DNA of 64,000 nt from Alicyclobacillus sp. SO9 (GCF_016406125.1 NZ_CP066339.1:4650001-4714000); one strand, 5' to 3'; counted from the stretch's first letter, positions 1 through 8,980 are shown. The notes: generated by a model from the letters alone, not told the origin. Translations and numbers: made by a program.

Positions 1-1269
1 ATAAGATGCCACGCCCGCAGCTGCCACAACAATCACCATGCCAGGAGAAACAATACTCGCATTGACTGCCGCATCCCCGATAATGAGCGTGCCAACGATA
101 CTCACAGATTGTCCGACCGCTCGCGGCAGACGTAGACCCGCTTCCCGGAGAGCCTCAAAGGTAGTTTGCATGCCTATCGCCTCGACGATGGTCGGGAAAG
201 GAATTCCTCCGTGCTGGGCCTCCAAACTAATGAGCAACGGAGTTGGAACGAGGTCTTGATTATACGAAAGTAATGCTATATAGAGTGACGGAAGCAACAA
301 AGATGACCAGTACATGGCATGACGAAGAATCCGTAGAGGCAGGGCCGTCATGAAGTGTCCGTAATAGTCTTCTGCAGAAATCAACCCACCTACAAAAACC
401 ACGGGTACCGAGATAGCCGTGGGCGTTCCATCGATCAAAAAACAAATTCTCCCCTGTAACAACCCCGCTACCGTACGGTCCGGCCGTTCTGTAACCTCCG
501 TCAATCGAAAGGGTGAAAACGGTGCATCACCAATCATTTCCCGAATTTCATTGGCGGAGATGATACCATCGATTTGAATCCGCTGTAGACGCTGATGGGC
601 TTCCTCAACGAGGCCGGGTTTGACAATGCCCTCCACGTACAGCAACGCCAACTGTACATTGGTTTTTGTCCCCACCGGCAGGGTTTCAATTTTGAGTTTC
701 GAAGTCCGCAGACGTTTGCGAACGAGCGCCAAGTTCGTTTGCAAGCTTTCAATAAATGCCTCCTGGGGTCCCTGGATGGTGGGTTCGTTTTGAGAAGTCT
801 CAATTGCACGTGCGGGGAATTTGTTGACATCCACCAGCAAGGCTCCCGATTGCCCATCCACCAAAGCCACGACTTTTCCCTGGGCAATGGCCTGATGAAT
901 CGCAGAGATTTGAGAGGTCTCTTCCGTCATCAGGGCGTTCAAGGTGTCCTTCAATGCAGGTAAGGTAACTTTGCCTTGTTCATATCGTGTTAAGGGTTCC
1001 ATCAGAGTGCGCTGAGCAGTCTCCTGATCGATTAAGTTGCTGATAAACACCAGACACACAGGTACTCCCTGAACATGCAAGTGCTGATACTGCACATCTG
1101 CACACTTTGCCCATTCGTCTTGAATCAATGCCAAGGACTCTTGCAACTCAGAAGGAATCTCTGCCGGATCATCAGATACATTCCAAAACGAGATGTCCTG
1201 TAGCTGCTTTCTCAACGATCGTCTTTTGGATTTACTACGAAACTGTAACCAAGTGGTTTTTCTTCTCAT
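1..1269 (-). CDS. Spore germinant receptor subunit A (GerA family), 3' end beyond window
   Basis: The frame is open from an ATG at 1269 to the window edge, giving 423 codons without a stop, so only the C-terminal part is missing (the family is usually about 480-520 residues). GerA-type A subunits sit in the inner spore membrane and, with B and C subunits, sense nutrients that trigger germination. Seen here: a basic N-terminus, a soluble N-terminal domain (about residues 30-290) with the family stretch QGPQEAFIESLQTN, hydrophobic segments from about residue 300, and the hallmark GQSVSIVGTLIIGDAAV followed by VSPGMVIVV near residues 390-415. The start has GAGGGG upstream. It lies 88 bp downstream of a two-helix small gene on the same strand. 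Family assignment is firm; which germinant it senses cannot be told. No codon oddity separates it from its neighbours. Confidence 0.9.
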   Translation of the reverse strand, partial: MRRKTTWLQFRSKSKRRSLRKQLQDISFWNVSDDPAEIPSELQESLALIQDEWAKCADVQYQHLHVQGVPVCLVFISNLIDQETAQRTLMEPLTRYEQGKVTLPALKDTLNALMTEETSQISAIHQAIAQGKVVALVDGQSGALLVDVNKFPARAIETSQNEPTIQGPQEAFIESLQTNLALVRKRLRTSKLKIETLPVGTKTNVQLALLYVEGIVKPGLVEEAHQRLQRIQIDGIISANEIREMIGDAPFSPFRLTEVTERPDRTVAGLLQGRICFLIDGTPTAISVPVVFVGGLISAEDYYGHFMTALPLRILRHAMYWSSLLLPSLYIALLSYNQDLVPTPLLISLEAQHGGIPFPTIVEAIGMQTTFEALREAGLRLPRAVGQSVSIVGTLIIGDAAVNASIVSPGMVIVVAAAGVASY

Positions 1270-1357
1270 GGCAACCCCTCGTCGGATTCAACAGTAAGAT
1301 TAGAGGATGATTCGCTTCGTCAAGTCGGCAACTCCCGGCTTTCATGTGTGAAAATTC

Positions 1358-1573
1358 TTAGTGAATGCTCTGTTTAACCATGTATAGGTGGTCAACAAGG
1401 GCCTTAACTGCGGCCAAGGTGATATAAATGTCTATAAGTCCTGCAAACAAAACAATCAAAATCAACCATGAATAATGCGGGTCCGTTCGAACGGCCTCTT
1501 GCATACGCTTGGAAATATGAGCAAATACCAAGCTGCTCATGGCACTCGCAGAAAACAGAAGCCATGCCAACAT
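1358..1573 (-). CDS. Small two-helix membrane protein, candidate germinant receptor D subunit
   Basis: A 71-residue protein with two hydrophobic stretches, about residues 2-18 and 35-60 (core WLILIVLFAGLIDIYITLAA), joined by a short charged loop, and a short C-terminal tail. Ger operons of Bacillales often carry a D subunit of about 55-80 residues with exactly two membrane helices; position (directly upstream of a gerA-type gene, same strand, 88 bp apart), size and topology fit. The ribosome binding site is weak and a longer overlapping frame exists (1404-1679), so the coding call is moderate. D-subunit identity is inferred from context, not from a sequence motif. Confidence 0.55.
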   Translation of the reverse strand: MLAWLLFSASAMSSLVFAHISKRMQEAVRTDPHYSWLILIVLFAGLIDIYITLAAVKALVDHLYMVKQSIH

Positions 1574-1794
1574 TTTTCTCGCCGTCCCATGCGGATGACC
1601 TTATTGTGTGATTATTATTATCCAATGAAGGAATAAATACACATTTTCTTTGAGGTAAAACGAAAGGCATAGAAAGCACAAGAAGTAGATGCGATTTGTG
1701 CAGGTATCCAGAGTTGGGGATTTCGGTGTCAATTGCAAACTTGCTTCAGGAGTACATGACACCTTAGTTACTCCTGGAAAACGGAGGATTGCGA
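1574..1794. other. Intergenic gap between tns genes and ger genes
   Basis: About 220 bp without a convincing gene. It should hold the promoter of the ger genes, but I could not find a clear sigma-G or sigma-A pair. A short stem (CTCC/GGAG around 1770-1785) without a T tract follows the last transposon gene and is not a convincing terminator. No copies of the repeat seen at the transposon right end occur here. Confidence 0.4.
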
Positions 1795-2313
1795 CTATTT
1801 AATGTTCTGTTGATGAAATTTACGGTAAGACCGAGATGTTACGGAAGAACAACCCATTAGCAAACATACATAAACTGGATCGCTTATTCCGGTTTTCTGT
1901 TCCATTGCTACACAGACCCCAATACAAGGAATAACTAACACGTGCTTCCCGAAGGAGATTCGAACACAACGCTCGTCTAAATTCTTATGGGTCACTAATG
2001 GATATAGGGAGAGAGGCAAGATGTCCCCGGCCCTACGAATCTCGCACGAGACATGAGATGGAAACTCAAACTCCATTTGTTTCCATTCGGGAATATCGTC
2101 AGTAAGCACCCCACGTTGATAGAAAAGCCCCAAGTGAAGGGCAGGCAAGATTCCCCAAGGTACATCCACATTCACAAGCTCACCGTTCTGCCGGCGGAAG
2201 ACAGCAGTCATTACCCACTGTTTTTCATCTCCGACCATTCTGGGAGAACACATCCAATGCAATTCGACCTTCTCCGAAGGCGGAAAAGGCCAATCTGAGA
2301 TACGCCATGTCAT
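1795..2313 (-). CDS. Hypothetical protein, fifth gene of the Tn7-like operon
   Basis: A 172-residue protein I do not recognise with certainty. Its ATG overlaps the tnsD stop in an ATGA junction, so it is translationally coupled to the transposon operon (a TTG 6 bp upstream is an alternative start). It is rich in Trp and aromatic residues at the N-terminus, has no signal peptide or membrane helix, and contains a hydrophobic stretch HVLVIPCIGVCV near residues 125-136. Position after tnsD is where canonical Tn7 carries tnsE, but tnsE is about 540 residues, so this is either an unrelated accessory protein or a short TnsE-like remnant. The other frames beyond the stop gave no clear continuation that would prove a frameshift. 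Confidence 0.65.
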   Translation of the reverse strand: MTWRISDWPFPPSEKVELHWMCSPRMVGDEKQWVMTAVFRRQNGELVNVDVPWGILPALHLGLFYQRGVLTDDIPEWKQMEFEFPSHVSCEIRRAGDILPLSLYPLVTHKNLDERCVRISFGKHVLVIPCIGVCVAMEQKTGISDPVYVCLLMGCSSVTSRSYRKFHQQNIK

Positions 2314-4202
2314 GGCCAACCTGCATTCCTTTCCAACATCTTAGCTTTTAACACTTCCAAATCAACATGTAGGTCGACCGAAGTGGACGGTTCAGGCCTT
2401 AATCCGGCCTTTTTTAAGAGAATCCATCGTTCAACTGGCTGTCCATTTTCATGTAACTGTCTCGCAGCCCATTTCATTCGACGAACTTGGTATTCCTCCA
2501 AGCTCTCCACAGCAACATTCAAAACCCGGTCAGTTACAGGAAGTCTACTAATGTGTTTCTGTAATAATCCTAAATTTCCTGTCATTTTCCCGAGCCGACT
2601 TACAGTAACTCGCACGGGTTTCCCTGGTTGCCTGTATAACCTCATCGCCGCATCAAGCACTTTCTTGGCTAGCTCAACGTCGCGTAGCCTCCAGTTTACC
2701 CGTTCGTACGGCTCTGGTGGATGTTGCACGGATACCACATCGGAAACAATCCATTGTCGGTCGTGGCGATAGAGCCAAGCATAAACAGCGGGTTCCGACC
2801 TCCTCAACTCGGTCTTGGTTAGGTTAGGATTTTTATCCTTGAGCAAGTGCCATTTGGCTCGATACGTTTCTCGATTCTGAGAAAAATGGCCCACTGATTC
2901 CTGTGGTTTATTATCCATCAATCGCTCCACGCGATGTTTAATGGTCCTTGGATCCACCCGCAGCATTCTTGCTGTTTCTCGCAATCCTCGCTGCTCAACT
3001 ACGTATAACTGAGTGACCTTCTTCTCCCAAACCGGGCCAAATTGCTTGATACGGCCATACCTGTAGCGATCCGTTTCTACCTGATCAGGTCCACGTCTTG
3101 AATAGATAAACCCACAGGAACAAGTAAAGGTGCCAACTGGAACCCCAAGTTTATAGTCTCGAGTCACCGTGCAAGTCTCAACTGCATTCGCCCTATAGTG
3201 GTCAGCCGCAGCATTCAAACAGGGCCACGGACCGCTACCAAAAGGCTCGTGAGAACAGGCAAGTTTTTTTGCTAGAAGTTGTTGTGGATTCGTTCTAAGG
3301 AAGCACATCACGAGAATGTGGCGGAGTGGATGACTTGAAGATCGCGAAGAACGTACGAAGCGATGAAGCCAACTTTCAGAGTGAACTGCATCAACGCGGC
3401 ATCCTACAGTCTCAAGAAATTCATTTCCGTACAGTGACGTGAAGTCGTTTAGCAGTTGACGTTGCCGTATTTGTCCGTTCGGCGATAGATACCCATTTTG
3501 GTACAAGAATTGCCGGTATCTCATGCGGAGAACGTTCAATCCAAGGCTTGGCGTATCGTTTTGAAGCAACCACAGGGCTCCGTGCGCTACTTGCGAAGCC
3601 AGTTCAAATGGGAGACATGTTTCAAACCGCGGCTTCTGCTCCATATCGACCACCAGATTACTCAGTCTGTAGTATTCGTGTTTGTTGAACTTTGAACCTA
3701 TCACCACATGACTGTTCTCGATACAACACTGATGCTCTGGACAGATGTCCACTCCGGAAACTTGGTGTATTCTGTGCCAATACGCCTCTCCGTATTTCGA
3801 CTGATCGCAGTGGACGCAAAGCGGACAGTAGCGAAGATGACGATGGCGCTGCACACCACTGGCCATCAGGCCAGTAGAACAATAAATACCCATTCCTTTA
3901 TCCTCAGCCTTCATATTCATAAGTATCTTGTCGACCCGTTCCTGAGGCAGAAAGGGTTGGAATAGCGGGAACATCGTGTGATTGAGGATGAGTGAGGCAG
4001 CAGTATAGAGCGAGCCATCGGGGAAGAGGGACACTAAACGATTCAGACGCGTTGGAAACTCAATAATTGCCGATGCAGAACTACAGTCAAAGAGGTCGGT
4101 TACGGTGAATTTGATGGACAGATTTTGACTCCAACGATGGTATCGTGCCAGAACGCTGTACAACAACTCATCGGGATACGGATCAGGGAAAAACGGCAAC
4201 AA
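2310..4202 (-). CDS. tnsD: Tn7-like target selector TnsD (TniQ family)
   Basis: TnsD/TniQ proteins choose the target; classical TnsD binds the end of glmS and recruits TnsC. The 630-residue protein begins LPFFPDPYPDELLYSVLARY, the typical TniQ opening, and has a zinc-finger-like cluster CPLC (126-129) with CPEH (154-157). A long C-terminal half carries a second CSCG cluster followed by helix-turn-helix-like sequence (ETARMLRVDPRTIKHRVERL). It is longer than E. coli TnsD (about 508). The start is TTG with a GGTGAGAT-type ribosome site, 15 bp after tnsC. Insertion next to glmS fits an attTn7-directed TnsD. DNA-binding specificity is inferred from location. Confidence 0.92.
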   Translation of the reverse strand: MLPFFPDPYPDELLYSVLARYHRWSQNLSIKFTVTDLFDCSSASAIIEFPTRLNRLVSLFPDGSLYTAASLILNHTMFPLFQPFLPQERVDKILMNMKAEDKGMGIYCSTGLMASGVQRHRHLRYCPLCVHCDQSKYGEAYWHRIHQVSGVDICPEHQCCIENSHVVIGSKFNKHEYYRLSNLVVDMEQKPRFETCLPFELASQVAHGALWLLQNDTPSLGLNVLRMRYRQFLYQNGYLSPNGQIRQRQLLNDFTSLYGNEFLETVGCRVDAVHSESWLHRFVRSSRSSSHPLRHILVMCFLRTNPQQLLAKKLACSHEPFGSGPWPCLNAAADHYRANAVETCTVTRDYKLGVPVGTFTCSCGFIYSRRGPDQVETDRYRYGRIKQFGPVWEKKVTQLYVVEQRGLRETARMLRVDPRTIKHRVERLMDNKPQESVGHFSQNRETYRAKWHLLKDKNPNLTKTELRRSEPAVYAWLYRHDRQWIVSDVVSVQHPPEPYERVNWRLRDVELAKKVLDAAMRLYRQPGKPVRVTVSRLGKMTGNLGLLQKHISRLPVTDRVLNVAVESLEEYQVRRMKWAARQLHENGQPVERWILLKKAGLRPEPSTSVDLHVDLEVLKAKMLERNAGWP

Positions 4203-4217
4203 AGTGGGTCATCTCAC

Positions 4218-5900
4218 CTACAGAAATTCGTCTACGTTTTTCAGCATGCCCACGTCTTCTAACTTGTTATACATCAACTCCTTATTTTTTCGGGCTACTT
4301 TAAACATTTCGATCAAACTTCCTGGTAAGTAAGTAACCTTTTTGCCTGAAGTCTTGTGCAGTTCATTCCCACTCTTCTTCGGCGCACCTTCATCCTTGGC
4401 TTGCTCCAGCTCTACTGCTCGTGCGTACGCATACTTTCGCACCTCAGCCAGAACGGTAGTACTTGCATATTTAGCCAGTGCATCGTTGCATGCTTTCACG
4501 GCCGTTTCGTAATCAATCCCCCCCTCTACAAGCCAGCGTATCAGTTGTGATGTCACACTAGCTTCTTCCCCCTCACCTTGTACCTGGTTTTCAACCGTAT
4601 TTAACGACCCTTCGATTTCGATTCTCTGCTGCGCTGCCTTAAGATAGTTTCTTAACTCGGGCATCAGGGGGTGTATGTCTCGAACTGTCTGTAGCGTATC
4701 TAGGTCGTTATTCCGTAGGGCGTTCAATATGGGCCGAGCCAATCGGAGACTTTCACGTGCAACGCCATGAATGACTTCGGCAGTAATAGACTCATCCTTT
4801 GTTCCAATGACCGCCCACTGGGCGAGCATGTACAACTTTACGGCAATATCAATAATGCCCACAGACTCGCTGTAGATGGCATGCTTTAAGGCGGGAGTCA
4901 GCTTCGTTTCGACGTTGGTCCATTGATATCTCCATAATCGTGAAATCAAGTGGTCCCAGGTTGCGTCTGGAGTCATATGGCTCCATATCATATCTCCTTG
5001 TCCCGCTGCTCTCCTTGTTTGCGCGAAACTACTCGTCAACAGTGGCATCGCCTGATAGGTGCCTACCAGAACAACGGGAACTCCAATCACATCAACCAGA
5101 TGAACAAAGAAGTTCAGCATCCCCTCTTGTCCGCCTGAATTCTCCGTGCTTAATCGTTGAATTTCATCGATCACGAGTACCCCTAAACCTAACACAGCAG
5201 CTAAAGTGGCCATAACCGGCACAATATCCCTTGGGCTTTTATAATGTGCGTATTTGGCATAATAGCGAGTGTCCAAGACGTCATCGATGGCTTGGAAAAA
5301 ATTCAAACAGAGTCCACGAAGATTCCCATCATAGGGACAGTCAATTTTTAACCAGACGAGCTGTTTGTGGCTGAAAGGCTGACCGTGATAGGCACAGTGA
5401 GTTATGACCTGCGGATATAAACTCAAAGCGCTTTGTATGGCCGTTGTCTTCCCTCCACCGCTAGTACCGACCATCGCGAAACCCGCCGCGCTCGATTGAA
5501 TAATGGGCACCTGCTCTGTCTCATCATTGGGATCCTTCATTAAGTCAGGAAAACCTGCGTTGATCTGTCGACGCCATTCAGCTGAGATGGGATTGCGTGT
5601 CATGTACCCGTCCGGTATCATCGATGAAAATCGACGTATCAGTTCCACGTGGTTCGGCAACGGCTCAAAATAATGCCGAATCATGGACACAAACTGAATC
5701 CGATGTGCAGCAGGCAGTCTCCTGTCTTGTGCATCATAAGCAGGTCGGCGTTCCATGCGCTTTATGATATCTTGCATCGAGTCCATCGGGGGTAAAGCCT
5801 CGATAAAAGCATTGTGCTTGTACAGGGGTACGACACTTGGTGTATAGACCGCTTTCGCCTGATGACCCTTAAACGTTACACCGCTTGGCATAAATGACAT
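4218..5900 (-). CDS. tnsC: Tn7-like transposition regulator TnsC (AAA+ ATPase)
   Basis: TnsC is the ATP-dependent regulator that links the target selector to the TnsAB transposase and enforces target immunity. The 560-residue protein has a Walker A motif GTSGGGKTT (residues 145-153) and a Walker B motif VLVIDEIQ (241-248), and the later stretch VPVVLVGTYQA looks like sensor 1. About 130 N-terminal residues precede the ATPase core, and a charged lysine-rich C-terminal tail follows, where TnsC proteins usually contact TnsA/TnsB. It starts 6 bp after tnsB with AGGAG upstream and is intact. Confidence 0.93.
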   Translation of the reverse strand: MSFMPSGVTFKGHQAKAVYTPSVVPLYKHNAFIEALPPMDSMQDIIKRMERRPAYDAQDRRLPAAHRIQFVSMIRHYFEPLPNHVELIRRFSSMIPDGYMTRNPISAEWRRQINAGFPDLMKDPNDETEQVPIIQSSAAGFAMVGTSGGGKTTAIQSALSLYPQVITHCAYHGQPFSHKQLVWLKIDCPYDGNLRGLCLNFFQAIDDVLDTRYYAKYAHYKSPRDIVPVMATLAAVLGLGVLVIDEIQRLSTENSGGQEGMLNFFVHLVDVIGVPVVLVGTYQAMPLLTSSFAQTRRAAGQGDMIWSHMTPDATWDHLISRLWRYQWTNVETKLTPALKHAIYSESVGIIDIAVKLYMLAQWAVIGTKDESITAEVIHGVARESLRLARPILNALRNNDLDTLQTVRDIHPLMPELRNYLKAAQQRIEIEGSLNTVENQVQGEGEEASVTSQLIRWLVEGGIDYETAVKACNDALAKYASTTVLAEVRKYAYARAVELEQAKDEGAPKKSGNELHKTSGKKVTYLPGSLIEMFKVARKNKELMYNKLEDVGMLKNVDEFL

Positions 5901-5906
5901 ATATCA

Positions 5907-8126
5907 CTACTCCTCATCATCCGGATGTAATGACTTGAGAAAGGCCAGGTCCTGGCTCTTTCTGTCTGAGTAGCGTTGATTCCAGGGTTCGTCGTTGAAC
6001 GAAACCACCGGGTCTTTGTCCACCGGTTGGCTATCCTTTTTTGCAGCCCGAACGTGGTCTCCATGCATTGCCTTCACCTGCTGCTCATCTGTGCGTTCCG
6101 ACTCATCTGCCCGATTCTTTCGGATGCTGGATGTGCGTTCCCTTTTACTTAACTTCTGCGGATTGGCAGCCTCTGTTTTCTTCCTTGCCTTTTCGACGAT
6201 ACCTTCTACCTCCGCATCATACGCGACATCTGCTTGCATCTGGCGTCCTACAAACAGATCTCCTGAAACTTTCTCCATTTCCTGGAGCTCTAAAACATCT
6301 TCCAATCGCTGTCCCTTATACCTGGCGTCCCGCTCCAGGAGTTCACAGGGTTCCATCGTACCGAATTCATCAAGATGAATGTAGATAACGTCTGTTGTAC
6401 GTAGGTCATGAGAAATCCACCGTTCACTTGTCCCTCGCGCTCGAGCACGTTCAAACCACTGTTCCCGAATTGCACGTTCGCAGCTGTAATGCATCCCATT
6501 AAATTCAATTCCCTTGTACGTTACACTCGCTTTAGCAACAGGTAGTAGCTGCAATCTAACAATATTATCTGGCATTTGCGTCAGGGACGCGCTCTTATGT
6601 TGAATTCCCCAGTTCCATAAGGCTAAGGGCACGGGATCAACATGTTCTTGAATCATGGCCGTCTCTCGCTGGTACCAAGGCATGTAATGGGACTGGTTAT
6701 GTTTCAAAATCAGCTTGATGAGAATTTGGGTAAACTCGTATAAATCCAACGTCGCATCCAAGCGGTTGTCGGGTTCTCCACGCCGGCGGTACCTATCTCG
6801 TACAGCACCCGGAAGCCAATGAATCACTTCAATATTCGCAATTCTAAAAGTTTGCTCGACGATACCCTTCCAATCAGCACGGTAAGGGGGGGTATTCAAG
6901 ACGTTTATGCCCAAATGAATCAGTCGATCCGATGCCTTACTCAGCATTTCCCCGCGATCTGCCAAGATTTCTTTTGGAAGATGACACGAAGGCCACATGT
7001 AATCCTCTATTTCAATTCCGTACTCTTGACAGAACGCCTTCTTATTCATCGTCGCATTCGCAATCGCCAAAGATGCGCCTTCCCAACTAGGTCCTTTCAA
7101 AGTCACTGCCAGTCCCGTAATCAAGCGTGAAAACACATCAATAACAACATAAATCACGGGACGGCCGATAATTCTTGTCCGATCGTAACGACTGACAAGA
7201 TAGACATCGGCAATCGTCGCGTCCAACTGAAAGATGGAACCCGGACCTCGGGCCATGGGGGTAGAAGTCCCAAGCACAGCTCTATGGCGAAGATTGAAGC
7301 CAGTCTCTCCGACTCTGGCCGTGACTGTTGTTCGGAGATTAAACTCTTTCGTGAACCAATACTTATATTGGCCAAATGTCGGATACTCGGATGGGTCAGG
7401 AAGTACGGGAACACGCTCCCCATTTTCTGTACGGTAACCGATGTTAAAGTACTTTCCGATAATTGACTTATATGCTTTATTTAAGGGGGATTTTAACTTT
7501 GAATTGTAAAACTTATGGGTCCCCACTGCAAAAATACGCTGAATGTCAGCATCAACATTCACCCCTTTTTGCACCCCGTCTAGCTTTGAAAGACGGGACG
7601 GACGACCCCGTTTCTTAGCACCCGACGCCGGCACTCGCGGTTGCCCGGCTGCCCCGGAGTGGTTGTAGTCCGGAAGTAAGGCCAACTTCGTTTTCCCGCC
7701 CCGCCAGTACTTTCTGAGGTATTTATAAACGGTTGTTTTGGTCACGCCGAACTCTTCGCATGCATGTCGGACCCAGATTCCGCGACTTTTCTCGTCGTAG
7801 ATTTCCGGCTCTGACGTGACCATGTCCTTGATAACATTCCATGCTTTCTCCCAACGCTCCCTATGCTTTTCCAAAAAATCCGATTCAGGTGCTACAGTTC
7901 TGATGTACGGATCCATAGACCTTCTGATAACGAGGCTATCTTCTATCGCACGCACAATTTCACTGTATGTCCGCCAAATGGGTAACGCTTCTGCATGATT
8001 CAAGGAGTATACAACTACGCGATCCGCAACTGAATCCACCCAGAGAATGCGTTCCAAATGCTCTGCCGATGTCGATTCAGTTGGCAACCACTCAAGAACA
8101 CTGTTTACCAGTATACGATCGTTCAC
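5907..8126 (-). CDS. tnsB: Tn7-like transposase TnsB (DDE integrase)
   Basis: TnsB binds the repeats at the element ends and carries out 3' cleavage and joining. The 739-residue protein has N-terminal helix-turn-helix-like sequence (around 118-145), a second DNA-binding region rich in Lys/Arg, and an rve-type catalytic core with D302 (LDATIADVY), D390 (ILADRGE) and E424 (KGIVEQTF). The C-terminal 200 residues are charged and contain Lys/Glu-rich segments. The GTG start overlaps the tnsA stop (GTGA), with GGGGGAG upstream. All three catalytic acids are present, so the enzyme looks functional. Confidence 0.95.
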   Translation of the reverse strand: MNDRILVNSVLEWLPTESTSAEHLERILWVDSVADRVVVYSLNHAEALPIWRTYSEIVRAIEDSLVIRRSMDPYIRTVAPESDFLEKHRERWEKAWNVIKDMVTSEPEIYDEKSRGIWVRHACEEFGVTKTTVYKYLRKYWRGGKTKLALLPDYNHSGAAGQPRVPASGAKKRGRPSRLSKLDGVQKGVNVDADIQRIFAVGTHKFYNSKLKSPLNKAYKSIIGKYFNIGYRTENGERVPVLPDPSEYPTFGQYKYWFTKEFNLRTTVTARVGETGFNLRHRAVLGTSTPMARGPGSIFQLDATIADVYLVSRYDRTRIIGRPVIYVVIDVFSRLITGLAVTLKGPSWEGASLAIANATMNKKAFCQEYGIEIEDYMWPSCHLPKEILADRGEMLSKASDRLIHLGINVLNTPPYRADWKGIVEQTFRIANIEVIHWLPGAVRDRYRRRGEPDNRLDATLDLYEFTQILIKLILKHNQSHYMPWYQRETAMIQEHVDPVPLALWNWGIQHKSASLTQMPDNIVRLQLLPVAKASVTYKGIEFNGMHYSCERAIREQWFERARARGTSERWISHDLRTTDVIYIHLDEFGTMEPCELLERDARYKGQRLEDVLELQEMEKVSGDLFVGRQMQADVAYDAEVEGIVEKARKKTEAANPQKLSKRERTSSIRKNRADESERTDEQQVKAMHGDHVRAAKKDSQPVDKDPVVSFNDEPWNQRYSDRKSQDLAFLKSLHPDDEE

Positions 8127-8923
8127 GCTTGCTCCCCCTTTGCCATACTCATCAGAGCGGATCTTTGTACCGGTACAGGACGCGTAGGCTCAATACGCAC
8201 GTTCATGTCCACTTCCCAGAAGCGATGGCAAATAAGGTACTTGGCTACCCAAAGGCTGTCCCCCTCGCGGAGGCCAAGCCGATGATCAACGGTCAAGGCA
8301 CAGTGAGACAGTGCGTTTCCCGTACGATGAATTTCTTCATACAAAGAGTGTTCAATCGGGGACACGTGCATTTGCTGAACAGGAGAATAGGGTGTAATGT
8401 GCTCCGATTCATAGACCCACTGAGCATTCACCGCTAAGTTCGTATTGATCTGCTTTTCAGTAACAAGTCCCCAATCGATTCCCTTTTCGAACCAGTAGAC
8501 GCGTTCTATTTCTAACTTTTCAACCGTCCTCAGTTTGTTCAATTCCTCCTCGGGCTTCACACTGCGCACATGAACCCGTGTAACCCCCTCGTTAACTCCT
8601 GTTATCACAAAATCCGAAGACACGGGTTTTAACTCCTTTGTCTTCGGATTTATAGGATGTTTCACACCTAGCCTGTCTGCAATCTGAATTGTCGTCTCAA
8701 GAGGAATGATCTCCTGGCTACAAATATCCTCAATTCTGCGTGACCAAAGCAAACAATAGAAGTATTGACGTTCCAATGTAGAAAAAAGGTGATGCATCTC
8801 CGATCGGCTGAGCCCACGTAAGCGGCCAGACAAGCCTTTGGAAGGTACATCACGGACAGTTAGATCTGATTTTGAAATCATTTGACCGGGTACACTCGTT
8901 TGAGTTGCCTTGTTACGCGCCAT
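8123..8923 (-). CDS. tnsA: Tn7-like 5'-strand endonuclease TnsA
   Basis: TnsA is the restriction-enzyme-like partner that cuts the 5' strands so that the element moves by cut-and-paste rather than replicatively. The 266-residue protein has candidate active-site residues E51 (STLERQYFY), D104 (SSDFVIT) and K123 (HVRSVKP), and the C-terminal family stretch WGLVTEKQINTNLA. Length matches E. coli TnsA (273). It is the first gene of the operon, begins 150 bp from the inferred transposon end, and has AGGGGCGG upstream. Its stop overlaps the tnsB start. Confidence 0.92.
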   Translation of the reverse strand: MARNKATQTSVPGQMISKSDLTVRDVPSKGLSGRLRGLSRSEMHHLFSTLERQYFYCLLWSRRIEDICSQEIIPLETTIQIADRLGVKHPINPKTKELKPVSSDFVITGVNEGVTRVHVRSVKPEEELNKLRTVEKLEIERVYWFEKGIDWGLVTEKQINTNLAVNAQWVYESEHITPYSPVQQMHVSPIEHSLYEEIHRTGNALSHCALTVDHRLGLREGDSLWVAKYLICHRFWEVDMNVRIEPTRPVPVQRSALMSMAKGEQA

Positions 8924-8945
8924 GTTTATCCGCCCCTACACTTCA

Positions 8946-8965
8946 TTGGGATCATTATATCCCAA
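8946..8965 (-). promoter_or_regulatory. tns operon -10 box inside an inverted repeat (operator candidate)
   Basis: Two perfect 7-bp arms (TTGGGAT and ATCCCAA) flank a 6-bp centre. On the minus strand the repeat contains TATAAT (8959-8954), a consensus -10 box about 30 bp upstream of the tnsA start. No good -35 is visible at 17 bp, which suggests an activator-dependent or weak promoter. The overlap of a -10 box and a palindrome suggests repressor control of the transposition genes. Confidence 0.55.
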
Positions 8966-8980
8966 CAAGCAGGACGAGTA

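Noticed and set aside
1605-1650. TGTGTGATTATT... followed about 22 bp later by AATAAAT, resembling the right-end layout and a possible left transposon end
   Set aside because: Only one AATAAA-type core is present, the rest of the 20-bp unit does not match, there are no further copies, and the 5 bp before it do not match GATCC.
1404-1679. 91-codon open frame overlapping the D-subunit candidate
   Set aside because: No membrane or family features, poor ribosome site; it overlaps a frame with a better topology match.
1574-1700. Sigma-G promoter for the ger genes (GTATTT ... GATAATA)
   Set aside because: The -35 lacks the purine and the spacing is about 13 bp, too short for sigma-G.
1795-1935. 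Possible frameshift shortening the fifth transposon gene
   Set aside because: The alternative frames after the IPCIG stretch stop quickly or show no recognisable continuation.
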